From Xylaria sp. FL1777 (Eukaryota; Ascomycota; Sordariomycetes; Xylariales; Xylariaceae), in NCBI GenBank assembly GCA_022578965.1, contig MU400549.1, positions 186,991 to 250,990 on the forward strand: 64,000 nucleotides of DNA. The letters are read 5' to 3'. Positions 12,201-24,109 of this stretch are shown in pieces (the first letter of the stretch is position 1; each line of letters begins with the position of its first letter). The notes under the pieces were generated by a model, which was given only the letters and a program-made list of their open reading frames with translations, did no database searches and had not been told where the DNA came from. Both the position numbers and the translations under genes were made by a program.

Positions 12201-15200
12201 CGATAATTGGTAGGTAGTCCGGAGAAGGTCGTGTAGTGTAGATAGATATATTCCTTAGAGGGGTATAGTAGCCGACTTGGGATCGTGTACACCGCCCGCC
12301 TGTACGTACAATGTGTAGAGGAAGCATCGCTTCGAGAACCCCCCGTGCCGCCGCCATTACCTTAGCGGACAACTACCTAATCCCTTTTCTATCATAGCAT
12401 CTGTTGTTGGTCATGCTGCAGGTCCTCGTCCACAGTGTCGGGTCGCAGTTCGGTTCGGTTGGCGGGCACAGCATGAGTCCTGTGTGGCAGCAGCAGGCCG
12501 CAAGGCACAAGGGGAGCCTCAACCAAGCCCGTTCCTCTCAACCTTCCGAAACGGTTTTCATGGCTGCTTATGGCTTTCGGTTAAGAGTTCCGAGGAAGAA
12601 ACCCCCAGATCTGGGACTCCACAATCGAAAACACTTTTGGACCCGGGGGGGATGCTTCGTCGATCAACCGAGTCCTATCACGACTACCCCCCCGCGAGTG
12701 ACGTCTGCCGGCGATTTCACCTCCCCTAGCGAACCATGCCAAGCAAAGAAACGACTACACACCACGACCGTAGCGATACGCATTGTGGAAAACCCATCAG
12801 CCCTCGCTTAGTTTTCCCAGAAGTGAGCCTACCCTACGCTCTCCGCCTGAAATGGCAATGCTTGCTTGCTTGCCAGGAATGTGCGTAGCCGCCTGTCTTT
12901 TACCAATGAGATCTCGAACGGTATCGTGAGTGGGTTTTGGAGATGTCCTGGGCCAAGATCTCTGCTCGCCGATTCAATAGAGCTAGTAGCAGGTCGCTCT
13001 CGGCGATGATCTACACTGTATATGCGTACTATACCATGAGTGAATCCAAATGACATCCTTGACTGTTTACTCGCCCTGAAGCAGAAGGACACATGGTAAA
13101 ATAGCTCTACCAGTGAGTTTTCTATAGCCGAAGCTGTGGAGGCGGGGGAATAAGACAAGACCTGGTGGTGGGGAATTCCAGAAACAGCCGGCGTCCCGAG
13201 ACAGCAGTTCGAGATAATGCTACCTTTCTAATCCATTATGTGCCAGGCCGTCCCACGAGGGTGCTTTGACTACATGTCTAAGACTCCCGTTTACTAGTAT
13301 TCTATCTAGATGAGAGTCAATACGAACACAGGTCGGAGAGAGTGATAACAGCCCACCAACAAATAGATGGTGATAAGAGCGAAACGTTGGCTTGTGGACA
13401 TTAAGTACATGCATGTCTTCGCAAGGCAGATGTCGGCCCGAAATCGCCAAAATATAGATCGATAGTTTCATTCTGTGCTACCAAAAGGTATCTATTTGAG
13501 AGCTACTGCTATCTGAATAGTTCGTATTGAATATTGCCTATAAGTGCCTCTTAATCAACACTCTTGAACTGCTTGTGTGGTCGACCTAGGCTAAGAATAG
13601 CTCTACCGCGAAGGGTGTTGCCTTGAGAACAGCATACATCTCTCGAGCTGCTCGAAATGATCAACCCTCGGAATTGGTAGTAGACGCATTGGCAATCTAG
13701 AAATCAGAGCTACGAGAGTATATTTGGTCTTAGCTGAGATATTGACATGTAGCTATATAGACTCACTAGCGCAGCGATATACACCTATTTCATATCTGAG
13801 CTCGCTCGCGTTCGACTAGATACTGCATATGGGAGCGGGCCTGGGCTACGAGGAGCCACTTTACGATGATGTCGTGCTTGCCAGAGAAAAGGGCCGCAGC
13901 TCTATATCCCGTCGAGGATACTCAATGTCTGTTGATCCCCTTAGTTGAGACCCTAGCCAGGGCCTCAAACACCATGGATCGACGGATGATCATCTAAGGA
14001 TGACAAAGCAGAAGACATGCTACGGCATCTCCCCTAACGGATGTCTACGACACTAAAGACCCCGAGATCTTTTCTGCACTTTACGTCTTGTTTGTGAATT
14101 TGTGAGAAGTGATTCTATGGATGTGGCCCTTTCCCCTATCTAAACGCATAGTATAGGTATTGCATCTCGTTTACTCAACTAGTATTCCCACAAGGAAAAC
14201 AGAAGCACTGCAAGGCTTTAACTGCGTCTCCTGGGTAAACCGGGTAATGGATCGCATGTCTTGGATGATCGAATGGTGATCTAAGCTGAACGGACGATGG
14301 TGATGAATGAAGAACTAGGACGAGCCCGGGCGAGGCGCAACAGACGCGAATACCACCTAACGAGATGGTGGGTGACATCGATACTAGAACACACTCGGCT
14401 ACAGCATAGATACGACAAGCCCCAACTGCTATTCTCTCGCTCGCAGCCCGTTATTGCAAGCTGAAGCCGTGGAAGCATCTCACAGGAAATATAGCTAGCT
14501 GTAGATCACGGGGATTTAATCGTATCTTCTCTGTCGGGATTGCATTCATTTGCTTGCTTGTTGCCTGTATAGGACGGCTGGAATAATGACGCACAAGGGC
14601 CTTCGGTGAATATTTACATGTGGAGAGATGCTATGATAGATCAAATTGACTAGAAAACGCCTTGAAATCACCAACCTGGAGGTCCGTAGCGTGTATGATT
14701 TCTCGTCTTCAAACCTACTATGCATCAACATCTAAGGGGTGAGATAATGAATCCCAAATAGGCCTGGAGCATAGTTCTGAAGCATAGATCTGAAGTTCTC
14801 TCCGGCCAGCCGTTGTCGTTATCATAATGGGGTTGAGGAAACATAAAGGAAGTGTTAAACTCGCTGCCGAACGGCTGTTGGCTTTTATTTTACACACTTA
14901 CATCTAGTAACTGATCATCAATGATGCGGAGGTAATCCTAAGTCCTACAATTATACGGAATTTGAGCAGCCAAGGTTCGACGTTCGATATTTTCTCAGCT
15001 ATGTACGCGCGATAGGTCTGACAATTGACTTTTGCCGGACGAACTTGAACTTTCGCAGTCTGGATGATAAGTTCATATAAGCTGTTAGCCTACAGTCGTG
15101 AAATATGCCTAGACGACGTCATGTTCAGAAACGAGATTGTATGATAGACTAAGCCCCTAAAGTAGTCGTTATTGAGGCATCAGTGTGGTCATGAGAGTCT

Positions 15201-15305
15201 TAATTTGATATTATCCCGGATTCACACCTGGAGGAAAATTGAATAAGTAATCAGTGGTTGATACTAAGGACGCAGTCTTCGTGTAATCCATTATCATATT
15301 ATTCA

Positions 15306-16879
15306 TTAATCATCATCCCACAGTCTACGACTGATAATTATGGGCCGTGCTTGGTCCCAGGGCCCATTGATGGCATTTTTGTACTTCTGTAACGAAATCA
15401 ACCACCAGCTACAGCCACCTGTAGCGACTATAGCGATGAGAGCGGCGACAAGCACGCCCAACAGGCCACTCTTCCATGGAGAGACAGCGTCTTTCTCCCC
15501 GCCCAGTATCATTCCCACCCCAACGCCGGCTCCTATTACAAGCATAACGGAAAGAGTGACGTGATATCTCCAGCTTTGATGTCTGGCATACCGTCTAAAC
15601 ACCGGAAAGAGCCCGAAAACTTCGATACTGAAAAGGGTGAGGCTGAACACCTGTCCAGTGGAAGGAAGTCGTGAAGCTAACACGGTCGATGCCATGAGAG
15701 CGGCATTTGTGGACAGCGAGGCAGGGAACTTGACACCCACGCCTCCAGAATAGTCATAAAAGAAGATGTTTATGGCAAGTAGCCAGAAGGACATGGCCCA
15801 AATGCTGTCGGACGAGGTGGAGCGCGTGAGGGACTTGAGAATGGGCGACAGACCCAGCAGAGTGGAGTAGATGAGAACAGCCGACTTAATAGTACCCAAA
15901 CGCAGAGCCGTCCGGCCGCTTGGGGCGGGGGACAAGGATCGGTGCTTCGGCTCGTCAGACGCGTCATTAGGAGACCGGGTCGCATTGCTCGCCTGCGATA
16001 TTCCCGACTGGAGAGAAATGGCCGAGGTAGAGAAAGACTGATGAATGGCTATCTGGGGATAAGCACGCTCAGCGGCTGCCAGATTTGTCACAGAGCCGGC
16101 GGCGGACTGAGAGAGACCGAGGACAGAAGGCTGCGGGCGATCCCGTCGACTCGGCTGCTCCCTCGCAGCGCGGTTGCGATTACTGCGACGCCTCTGCAAC
16201 ACCTCATCTTCGTCTTCCAGACCGACCCAATTGTCCCAGATCAGCCACCCGACGAATGTGGCGAAGCTGCCCCAGCCAACGACGGAGACAGGGGAAACCC
16301 GCTCCTGGATAATGCCCACGAAGCAAACGACGAATATGGTAACGGAGCAAACCTGTTGCAGGATGACGCTGGTATCGGCGACGAGGGGCCAGAATTCATA
16401 GGGTTGGAGACGGGGGTTTCGTTGGAGATTCTCAAGGAATGTCGCCTGGTCGGTGTAGTTGTCCGGGTCTACGGGATAGGAAAGCGTGAGCGACGGCGCG
16501 ACTGGCAGCGGTCGAGAACGACACGTGGGACTTGTAGAGATAGGGACGGAACATGGTCGGGGACGATGAATGGAAGAAGACAAGACATACAGGACTGCTT
16601 GACCCAGAGCAGTTTCTTCCAACTGCGCCTCCTCCTCCGGCTCCGGCTCCGGCTGCCGAGCTTGGCTCTCGTGGCTCTCGGCCGCAGTTCAGTTCCCGAG
16701 TCGTGAGCGGCGGCGGCGGCGGCACGATCGGGGCGGCCGGACAATTGGGAGGTGAAGGCATCTTCGGGGGCGAGGTGCGAGCGTGCCGATCGAGGCGACG
16801 GCAGCTCAGTAGGCGCCGTGGCCGAGCGCATCAGGCTCGGGAACAGCCCATCCCGTGTAGACAATGCAGGACTGGCCAT
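15306..16879 (-). CDS. GPI2: GPI2/PIG-C, subunit of the GPI-N-acetylglucosaminyltransferase complex
   Basis: ER membrane subunit of the complex that transfers GlcNAc from UDP-GlcNAc to phosphatidylinositol, the first step of GPI-anchor synthesis. Two exons: 16879-16591, starting ATG (MASPALS) and ending in WKKLLWVKQS; and 16468-15306. The 122-base intron has a GTATGT donor and GTAG acceptor and gives the join VKQS-YPDNYTDQATFLENL, a hallmark of the family. The product is about 483 residues. A low-complexity N-terminal region precedes several hydrophobic helices (VCSVTIFVVCFVGIIQ, the AMSFWLLAINIFFYDYSGGVG region, SVMLVIGAGVGVGMILGG, LGVLVAALIAIVATGG). It ends with the conserved GPWDQARPII motif. 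An acidic and arginine-rich loop sits between the first and second helix groups. Confidence 0.92.
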
Positions 16880-19800
16880 GTTTCCTGCTGCAGACGGCGA
16901 TCATTGTACCTGGCAGGTATCCATTGCTTGGTGGTTTCTGTAATAGTTGGATGTAGGAGAAATTAACTGATCTAAGGTATGTTGGGTTGCCGAGGCAGGT
17001 CCCCACGTAGTTTACGCTCTTGGGATATAAGAATCGAGCTGTGGGTACCTATTAAAAACACGTAGGCTTGGCGTAGGGGGTAGTACAGTGGGCAGGTGCT
17101 AGAGATGTAAGGTCCGATGTACGCAGTAAGGCTGGTACTATATTTGGCTGGTAGGCCTGCTACGCTACCTAGGTATGGATCCCTCCCATAACAACACAAG
17201 ATCCTTTTCCCCTTTCCATATAGCTTCAAGTTTTTGACAGGTTCCGGAGTCAAGCCACCTACCTATTTTGTACCTATGCTGCGTACGCTACCCGTACCCA
17301 GGTGCTGTGCAACATGGATGTAAGTCCCTAAGGTACCTTCTAAAACCAACAAGCTTTACCTACTGTATACTAGTCTATTTTGGTACCTCGTCAAAATCCC
17401 CTGAGCAGCTCGTTGCCAAGCACTTAATGACATCATGCTAAGGTACCGTTGATATATTTTTCAGGAACGGGTTGACTATACTTACGCAGTATGTAGAGTT
17501 GGAGTCGGCCATTCGTGATAGGACCATTTGTAGCCCTATTCTAGAAAAGTAGAATGGCGGTGAACATGTATTTGGAAACAAACACTAAGAGAATATTTTT
17601 CGCTTTCTAGAATCGGAGAAGCAAACCCCATGCTTTATAGAGTAATTAGCTTAAACAACAGGCGAGTATAACTTACGCATATATCATAAACCACATAACT
17701 AGCTAGGTAAGTAAGCTTTACCAATATTACGAAGAGACATACCTAGCTTTTAAGGCTACGAGTTCCCAATGCTACCATCTAACTATTATGAACTGACCGA
17801 AACTCGCCGTCGATTTAGGAACGCGTAAGCCAAGTGATGGTATAGACAACACACTGTTACGCAAGCTGGAAAGAAGAGTGAGTGAGGCGCCGGGTATAAA
17901 AGAAACCCAGTTTTCAACTCGCAAGTATAAGCAACTAGTTAGTTGGTTGGTTGGTTAATTAAAACATAACGCCGTCGAGAGAATAACCCTTGAATTGGGC
18001 AACTCGGATGACGCAGGCGTTGTAGCAAGACCCTTATGCGCACTGGTGGGAATCTGATCCAACATTTCTCTGTATCTAGCCGAAACAAGAAACAAGTTCA
18101 ACAACGTTATATAGGGAATCCGATAGGGAGATAATTGGTTATGGTGCGGATCAGCCATGTTGTATTGGAGATTGTTATTGTCAGGGGAGCAACAGGCCAC
18201 AAGGCGGAATATGTTAACCAGTCTACATAGATAGGCCAAATAGCGAGAGAAGGCCGCGTCTCAACATACGTGTAACATACGGCAGATAGAGTTATATCTA
18301 CGTGCAGATTACTTAACTAATTGTCAAACAAGAACGGTAGAGAACAGCACCAATCAGATGTTAGGTAGGGGGGACATAAGTCGCAACGGCATACGTAACA
18401 TGGGCAGACAGCATAAGTGAGGGGATGGAGCCCCATGTTGCAATTCGCGTCCCTCATGGCAACATCGTTCGTTGCGTGGGGTTGGCTATCTCGTTCATTG
18501 CCGGGAAACTGGCAACTATAGTCGGCATCTCCCATCTCAAGGCTTCCAGGTTGTAAGTATGTCGAAGGATACACGTGTAGATCACGTATGAGCTACGTAA
18601 GGTGTTAAGTAATGGAGACCCACAGATGTACATTATTCCCTCAACGGGCAATTGATCAGCCCTGCTTCGACTAGGATGCTTCATGGCTTCACGGCAGTAG
18701 AATCGACACGTACAGATAGAGGTAATATGGAAATAGCGTATACCTGTTGTAGAAAGTGAGCTTTAGAATTACACATCTTCCGAAATTGGCGGGGACTGCT
18801 TGTGCCCCTCGCCGGCTTGACCTCTACTTCTTGGCACCAATGCTTTCGTACGTAAAGAATCGCTGCATCTTTAGGGGGTACCAGCCCTAAGAGGATACCT
18901 AGATAAGGTATTAGTAAACGTATAGTAGAAACTGTCGTGTACTGCGTATAGCGTGTATGATAGCGTGTATAGCCTCAGCCATGCGGCTAAATCTGCTGGG
19001 TCTGCTGCGCCAAGAAGGCTGTGCCCTACGGGGCTTCCCGGATACGAGCAAGAATACTCCATTACCAATGGTGTGCTGGAGGTGCCTTACCTTATGCGTA
19101 GTCTACCTATCTTGTAATGTAGGTGCCTAGAAGATGTATGTAGGTAATGCACACGGTGCCGTTGTTGTCGCTGTTGTTTGATCTGTATTATACAATTGAA
19201 ATCTCGGCTTCTGGTCATTACATACATGTACGTAGTATAATCGTAGATTCTCCAGAGAATGTAGTATATATTTAGTATGCATTCCACAATTACATAGATA
19301 GCCGATGTAAGACAAGGTCGGTACAAAGCGTTCTCGGTTCACACGTGTAGCTAATTGCCAAGATAATGCAGATCCATGGGACGATGGCTATTGGAATAAC
19401 GGGCTTACGTACTTACAGTACCGACTCTACGCAGTACTTATGAGCAGCGGGAGCCAAGACGCTATCTTGATGTGCAATGGGGTAATCGACCTGCACACCA
19501 TGCGGCAGACGATATACTTTATGTACGCAGTATACCACCTACCTGTAGCTCAGCCATCTGCTGCGTAAGTGTCATGCGTAAGTCTCTCTCATCTAACCTG
19601 CACGATGTCTCTGCAGACAGATGCTTTAGAAACAAAAGACTAAGTAAATGAAAAATAGAAAATAACAAACGGCAATGTCATGTCAACTCTAGGTAGGTTA
19701 ATTTGTATTACCTTAGGTACCTTACTGCGCACCTAGGTAGGTACCTACCGTACCGGTATAGCGTATACTTACTTAGTCTGCTCTAGTGTACTGTAGGTGC

Positions 19801-21408
19801 CTTACGCCGTACGGGCAATTGAATTAAGGCACCGCACACGCCGGAAGCTGGTCCACCCTCTTGAAACCGTGATTCATCCCGGCAACTGATTCGAGCTTCA
19901 CGTTGCCCAGCAGGCGCGCGCATCATCCCCAAGGGGGCAAGGGGCGGGCTAGATTAGTCCAGTATGACCAACGTGTCAGTGCAGTGGGAATACCGGAATA
20001 CCAACAACCTACCGACTTGCATCCGATGCCTCCCTGATGCCTGCCTTCGTTATCCCTCCCTTATCCCTGCTGTGGACCGTCGACTGTCGATCAGGTACCT
20101 CGAACCTTTTATTCTTCCAGTATAGTTTACTGTTAGTTTATACTTATTTTTATTCTCTTCTCTAAGCTGTAGTCTGGGTCTTTTGACAATCCCACAGCCT
20201 GCCAAGCTAGTCGAGACTACCCAAGGTGTCTAACCCAAACCGTCGGGGTGGTTTGCTGGTCTGCTGGGCCTTTGCACTCCCTCGCTCGCCATTGCGTCAG
20301 ATCCCGAGCTCCCACCACCATGCCGCCGCTCTCTCACGACATGGTCACTCCTCGACTCGCCTCCGTCCTGAGGGAATCCAGCTGCGAGCAACCAAACAAA
20401 ACAAGGCCCGCATGCATAACGTATGTACTTTGGCCAATTCGTCAGTCTATCCATCCTCCTACCATCATTCCATTCTACCTAACCTGGATAAGATGGGCGA
20501 GTGGATTAAGAAATAAGTACATAGGTAGTCTATCTAGTATAGTAGGTAGCTAATACAGGTACATACATAACTACATACTAAGCTACCTACCAACATAGTA
20601 GTACTTGCCTACTTACACTTACACATATAATAATAATAGCACATAATACCCTTAATGCGTTCATACCTACCTACCTACCTATATAGACATACCACATGTC
20701 TCCTCATATGTAAGCTACTTAGCCTACCTACTACTACATCCCCGTGGGCCTTGCCTTACATCGTACATCCCCGTGACATGATACATGTTTAAGCCATCCG
20801 TTCCATCTCGTTCGTGTCTTGTCTAACCCAATTTACTTTGCACAACATCTCCCAATTGCCTATCACATAAACCACAGACATCTGTCTCTGTTTCTTTCTT
20901 TCTTTTTTTCTTTCTCCCTCTCTCCCGCTCTGCTGACCACCACCACTTATTCTCTTCTACACTACTCCTCACTCCCTGCTAAACTAAAGACCAACCGGCA
21001 AATCGATCGTCCCATCCCATCCATCATCGGTCAGCCAATCTGGTCTAATCCAATCCGCTACCTGCGTCTCTCCAAGTCTCTCCGCCTGTCTGCCGGTATT
21101 TTAACCGCTTCCGTGTCTGCCTGCGACCGCCACACAGCAGACAGTAATCCGCAATCAACAACGGGCAATTATCCAGATTTCAGCTCTTTCACTGCCAAGT
21201 ATCTACACGGCGTATAGGATACGGGACTCCGGTTTTCCACCCAATCACTCACTCGCCAACTGCTTATTCCATGCCGGTTGGACTCTAGGACACTCGCACT
21301 TGCGCTCGCTACTTGTCCCTTGTCCCTTCTCCTCCTTCTCTCATATTTACCGGCCACACATTGTGCCAGTTTCTTTTCACACATTGAAAAACAACGGAAC
21401 TGCCTGTC
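16880..21408. other. 4.5-kb gene-empty stretch with dense TAC/GTA motifs
   Basis: No recognisable gene. The stretch is rich in TACCTA/TAGGTA words and holds five copies of TACGCAGTA or its complement (17120, 17483, 18940, 19428, 19524). From about 20.8 to 21.3 kb the plus strand is pyrimidine-rich (CTTT and CTCC tracts), as in fungal promoters, and probably forms the promoter or leader of the gene starting at 21409. Confidence 0.5.
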
Positions 21409-22263
21409 ATGAAGCTATCCGCAGCTCTCTACTTTCTAGTGTTCTCGTCATGCGCTATCGCAGCCCCGATATCCACCACCCTGGACAAGGTCCCCGGCCG
21501 AGCTGACCTGTCTAACTCCGGCCTGCAACAGCAGCCAAGAATCAAGTTACCAATCAAGACCCCGATCGGACCGCAGAGTAAAGCCTCTGGAAAGAAAACT
21601 GCGAAGAAAGGATCGAAGGCACAGGGGATACGCCCCAGTAATGGTCAACTTCAGCTATCGTCAGGCGGCATCGCCAAGCCGTCCCCCAAGAAAGCTTCCC
21701 TCAAACCCAAGAAGCCCAAGTCTTCCTCCTATTTGGCATCGCTAGCCCATCAGCTAACCAATAAATCGCCATTTTCCGAATCAAGCATTGTCAGAGAGGA
21801 AACAAGGGCCAGCACAGGGGATTGGGAAAAAGAAGCAACGATTGTGGAATGGGAAACCAAGGCATCGAGAGAGGCAACCATCTGGCTACCCTGCCTCACT
21901 ACCGATAAGACTATACATTATCATCGCGTGCGAGTTAATACGGATATGCTCGTTGTGAGCCTTGTGCTCAGTTTCATTGCTGTTGTGGTTGTCATCGAGC
22001 TGTGGAAGCCAGTGGCCGCAAGGTAAGGCTCGGTTTAGAGAAAACATAGAAATGCATGCACATGTACGTCGGGGCTAATCTTGACCATCAGGGTTCGCCG
22101 CTTCCGATCCGGTCTCGGTCCAATCTCTTTAGACAGTAACGGAGCGACCAGCAACGAAATTTCGGCACAGAAGCCGTCCGTATCCTGCGGAACGATCATC
22201 GGAACGACTGGTGAGAGCAAACAAGAGGTTGTCGTGGTCGAGACGGCGACGACGACGAGGTAA
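21409..22263 (+). CDS. small single-pass membrane protein of unknown function
   Basis: Not recognised. Two exons, 21409-22022 and 22092-22263, joined across a 69-base intron (GTAAGG donor, CAG acceptor) in the middle of an Arg codon; product about 261 residues. A clear signal peptide (MKLSAALYFLVFSSCAIAAP) is followed by a strongly basic Lys/Ser/Pro region (for example KASGKKTAKKGSKAQG and KASLKPKKPKSSS). A hydrophobic segment near residue 185 (MLVVSLVLSFIAVVVVIELW) leads into a basic cytoplasmic stretch (RVRRFRSG). The last 60 residues are Ser/Thr-rich. The layout is that of a type I membrane protein with a lysine-rich lumenal or external part and a tail of about 60 residues. Without the splice, the frame stops at once after the membrane segment. 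Confidence 0.7.
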
Positions 22264-24109
22264 TGGCAATGACGAGGCGATTACTGTATATCCATGAGGC
22301 TGTGGGTTTTATGCGCTGGCGTTTGGGATTGTGAATTAGCATTTTCGCGTAGGTGGCTTTTTTTCATGTGCGCGCGACCAAAGAGAAGCAACAGCAACGA
22401 TATGATTTGGTAGAAAACCACAGGGGCTTTCTTGGCGTTGAAGGCATAATACGAGTTATCATGGCTCAAAGAAAGGAGAATGGGCTATGTCAATTATCCC
22501 GTGTGTAAGGATTGGTATGATGACGAGCTTGAGTAGCGAGACGGCAATCCTTTGACGATGGCTGCATTCCTGTGGGAAAGTGAAGCAGTCCTTCCAAGTA
22601 GGGCGTGTCCTCGATGGGTCATCAAAGCGCGTTTGAGTGAATACAGTTCTTTTCTGTCTCTGGGTCCGACGCAAAGTCGGCGAGCGAAGCAGATTCACAC
22701 ACGTTTCATAGGTGTTTTCAATCAGGACCGACATAATCACGTGTGCCATGTCCAAGGTCCACTCCCAAGAATGTATACAATCTAGAATCGATGCAAGCAG
22801 CCGGGCGGTGGTGTCCTAAGACTCGAATAGTTGACTATGACTGGAAGATAGAAGCTCTGTACGTGTGCGGGTGCTCCTACACGTATCTCCAATCCTCGGC
22901 TTGCACACGACGGTGGCTTGCACTGACCTCGCATTCAATATTCACTACTACGTACGTATGGTGTTTCATGCTCGGGTCCTCATAGGACATGCAGTTCGAA
23001 AAAATCGTGTGATGTCGACTAGCTGGCCGCCCTATTCTCTGGAGTGGCGTCATCACTTCGACGCTCCCTTCTTGTCTTCATCGGACATACCTACACCGAT
23101 GTTTGGGCGAAGCTGACAAGCGATTTGCCATCGATGAGGCTGATTGTTTGTCCTTCCTTGAATGAATAAGCCTAGACCTAGGCTGTGTCAGCAAAGCGCC
23201 ATATACCTGGCTACACGTCTGCACAAGCTATTTACCCCAATATTCGGTGTGTTGGTCGTAAACACACCAACGACGGCGGGAGCCAGTTCATGCATGGAGC
23301 AACAATTCGTCTTCTACCATTGAGTAAATGCTGGTTTTGGCCCCCAAAAACGGGCCCTGCAGAAAGCATTGCTTGGCAGAGGACCGCCTCATATGCAAGA
23401 GAGTGTCTAGTCTTGATGGAGCTCGTGGCAGCCGACCAACCAGCTCCCTCTCTCGAGCTCGACAGGAAACGGGCTTCCAGCAAGGGAAAGGCGATTGGAT
23501 CCTGCGCCTCACGGCTTCTCCATCTTGGTAGATCCCATCTGTCGACCTATATATTCTACGTCGGCTATTCTGGCGTGCTTCTTAGTCAGAGCGGGAGTCA
23601 TTCGTTTCATTGACACTGGATATAAAGTCTGCTATATATCGGTCATCTGCTGCTCATCCACCCTCTCTCTCTCTCTCTTTTCCCTCCTTCCAGATTGCGC
23701 AAACTTTGTGTGGTATCACGAGGTAAGAGACGTCGACTTGGCAGACGTCGATTGCTGTTACGGTAACACGGTAACTGCTTGCTAGCCAAGACAGTACCCT
23801 CCCTACACGACCTACACACCACGGCTCGGCCTCACCGTGACCAGGGGCATCGTGGGGCATCCACTGCCACCATTCAAGCTATAAGCTCCCGGTCAGATCC
23901 ACCGTTGTGGGAATCCGAGAACCAAGTGCAGCCCTACTACCCCGCAGTATTTAATCTCATTCGCGGGACTCTCTGCCCTTTCTTCCAGGAACCAATTCGA
24001 GGTAGCTCACCGTCGACCAACCATCTTGTACCGCTCGAGTCAGTGGTCACGAGCCTCAAGAGCTCATTCATTACCTTGAGGAAACTCGTGTCGCGTGCGT
24101 ACTCAAAGT
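22264..24109. other. intergenic region, annexin promoter side
   Basis: No recognised gene. A short open frame at 23185-23613 has no family features. The last few hundred bases carry a CTCTCT tract near 23.67 kb and are presumably promoter and leader for the annexin gene. Confidence 0.5.

Larger units (their letters stand above)
4585..15305. other. 10.7-kb gene-empty stretch
   Basis: No recognisable gene was found on either strand. Open frames are short and without motifs; the longest, 215 codons on the minus strand at 10300-10947, is judged chance. The stretch holds short tandem repeats (near 5.45, 6.13, 6.47 and 9.18 kb), a purine-rich tract near 6.0 kb and copies of TACGCAGTA at 6172, 10360 and 11036. 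The part next to 4585 is presumably promoter and 5' leader of the zinc-finger gene. A diverged transposon or a non-coding RNA gene could hide here, but nothing shows it. Confidence 0.55.

Noticed and set aside
12404..12811. 135-codon open frame on the plus strand
   Set aside because: No recognisable domain or signal, and overlapped by another frame; not enough to call a gene.
15942..16706. 254-codon plus-strand frame opposite GPI2
   Set aside because: It is the antisense shadow of the GPI2 exons, caused by GC-rich codons.
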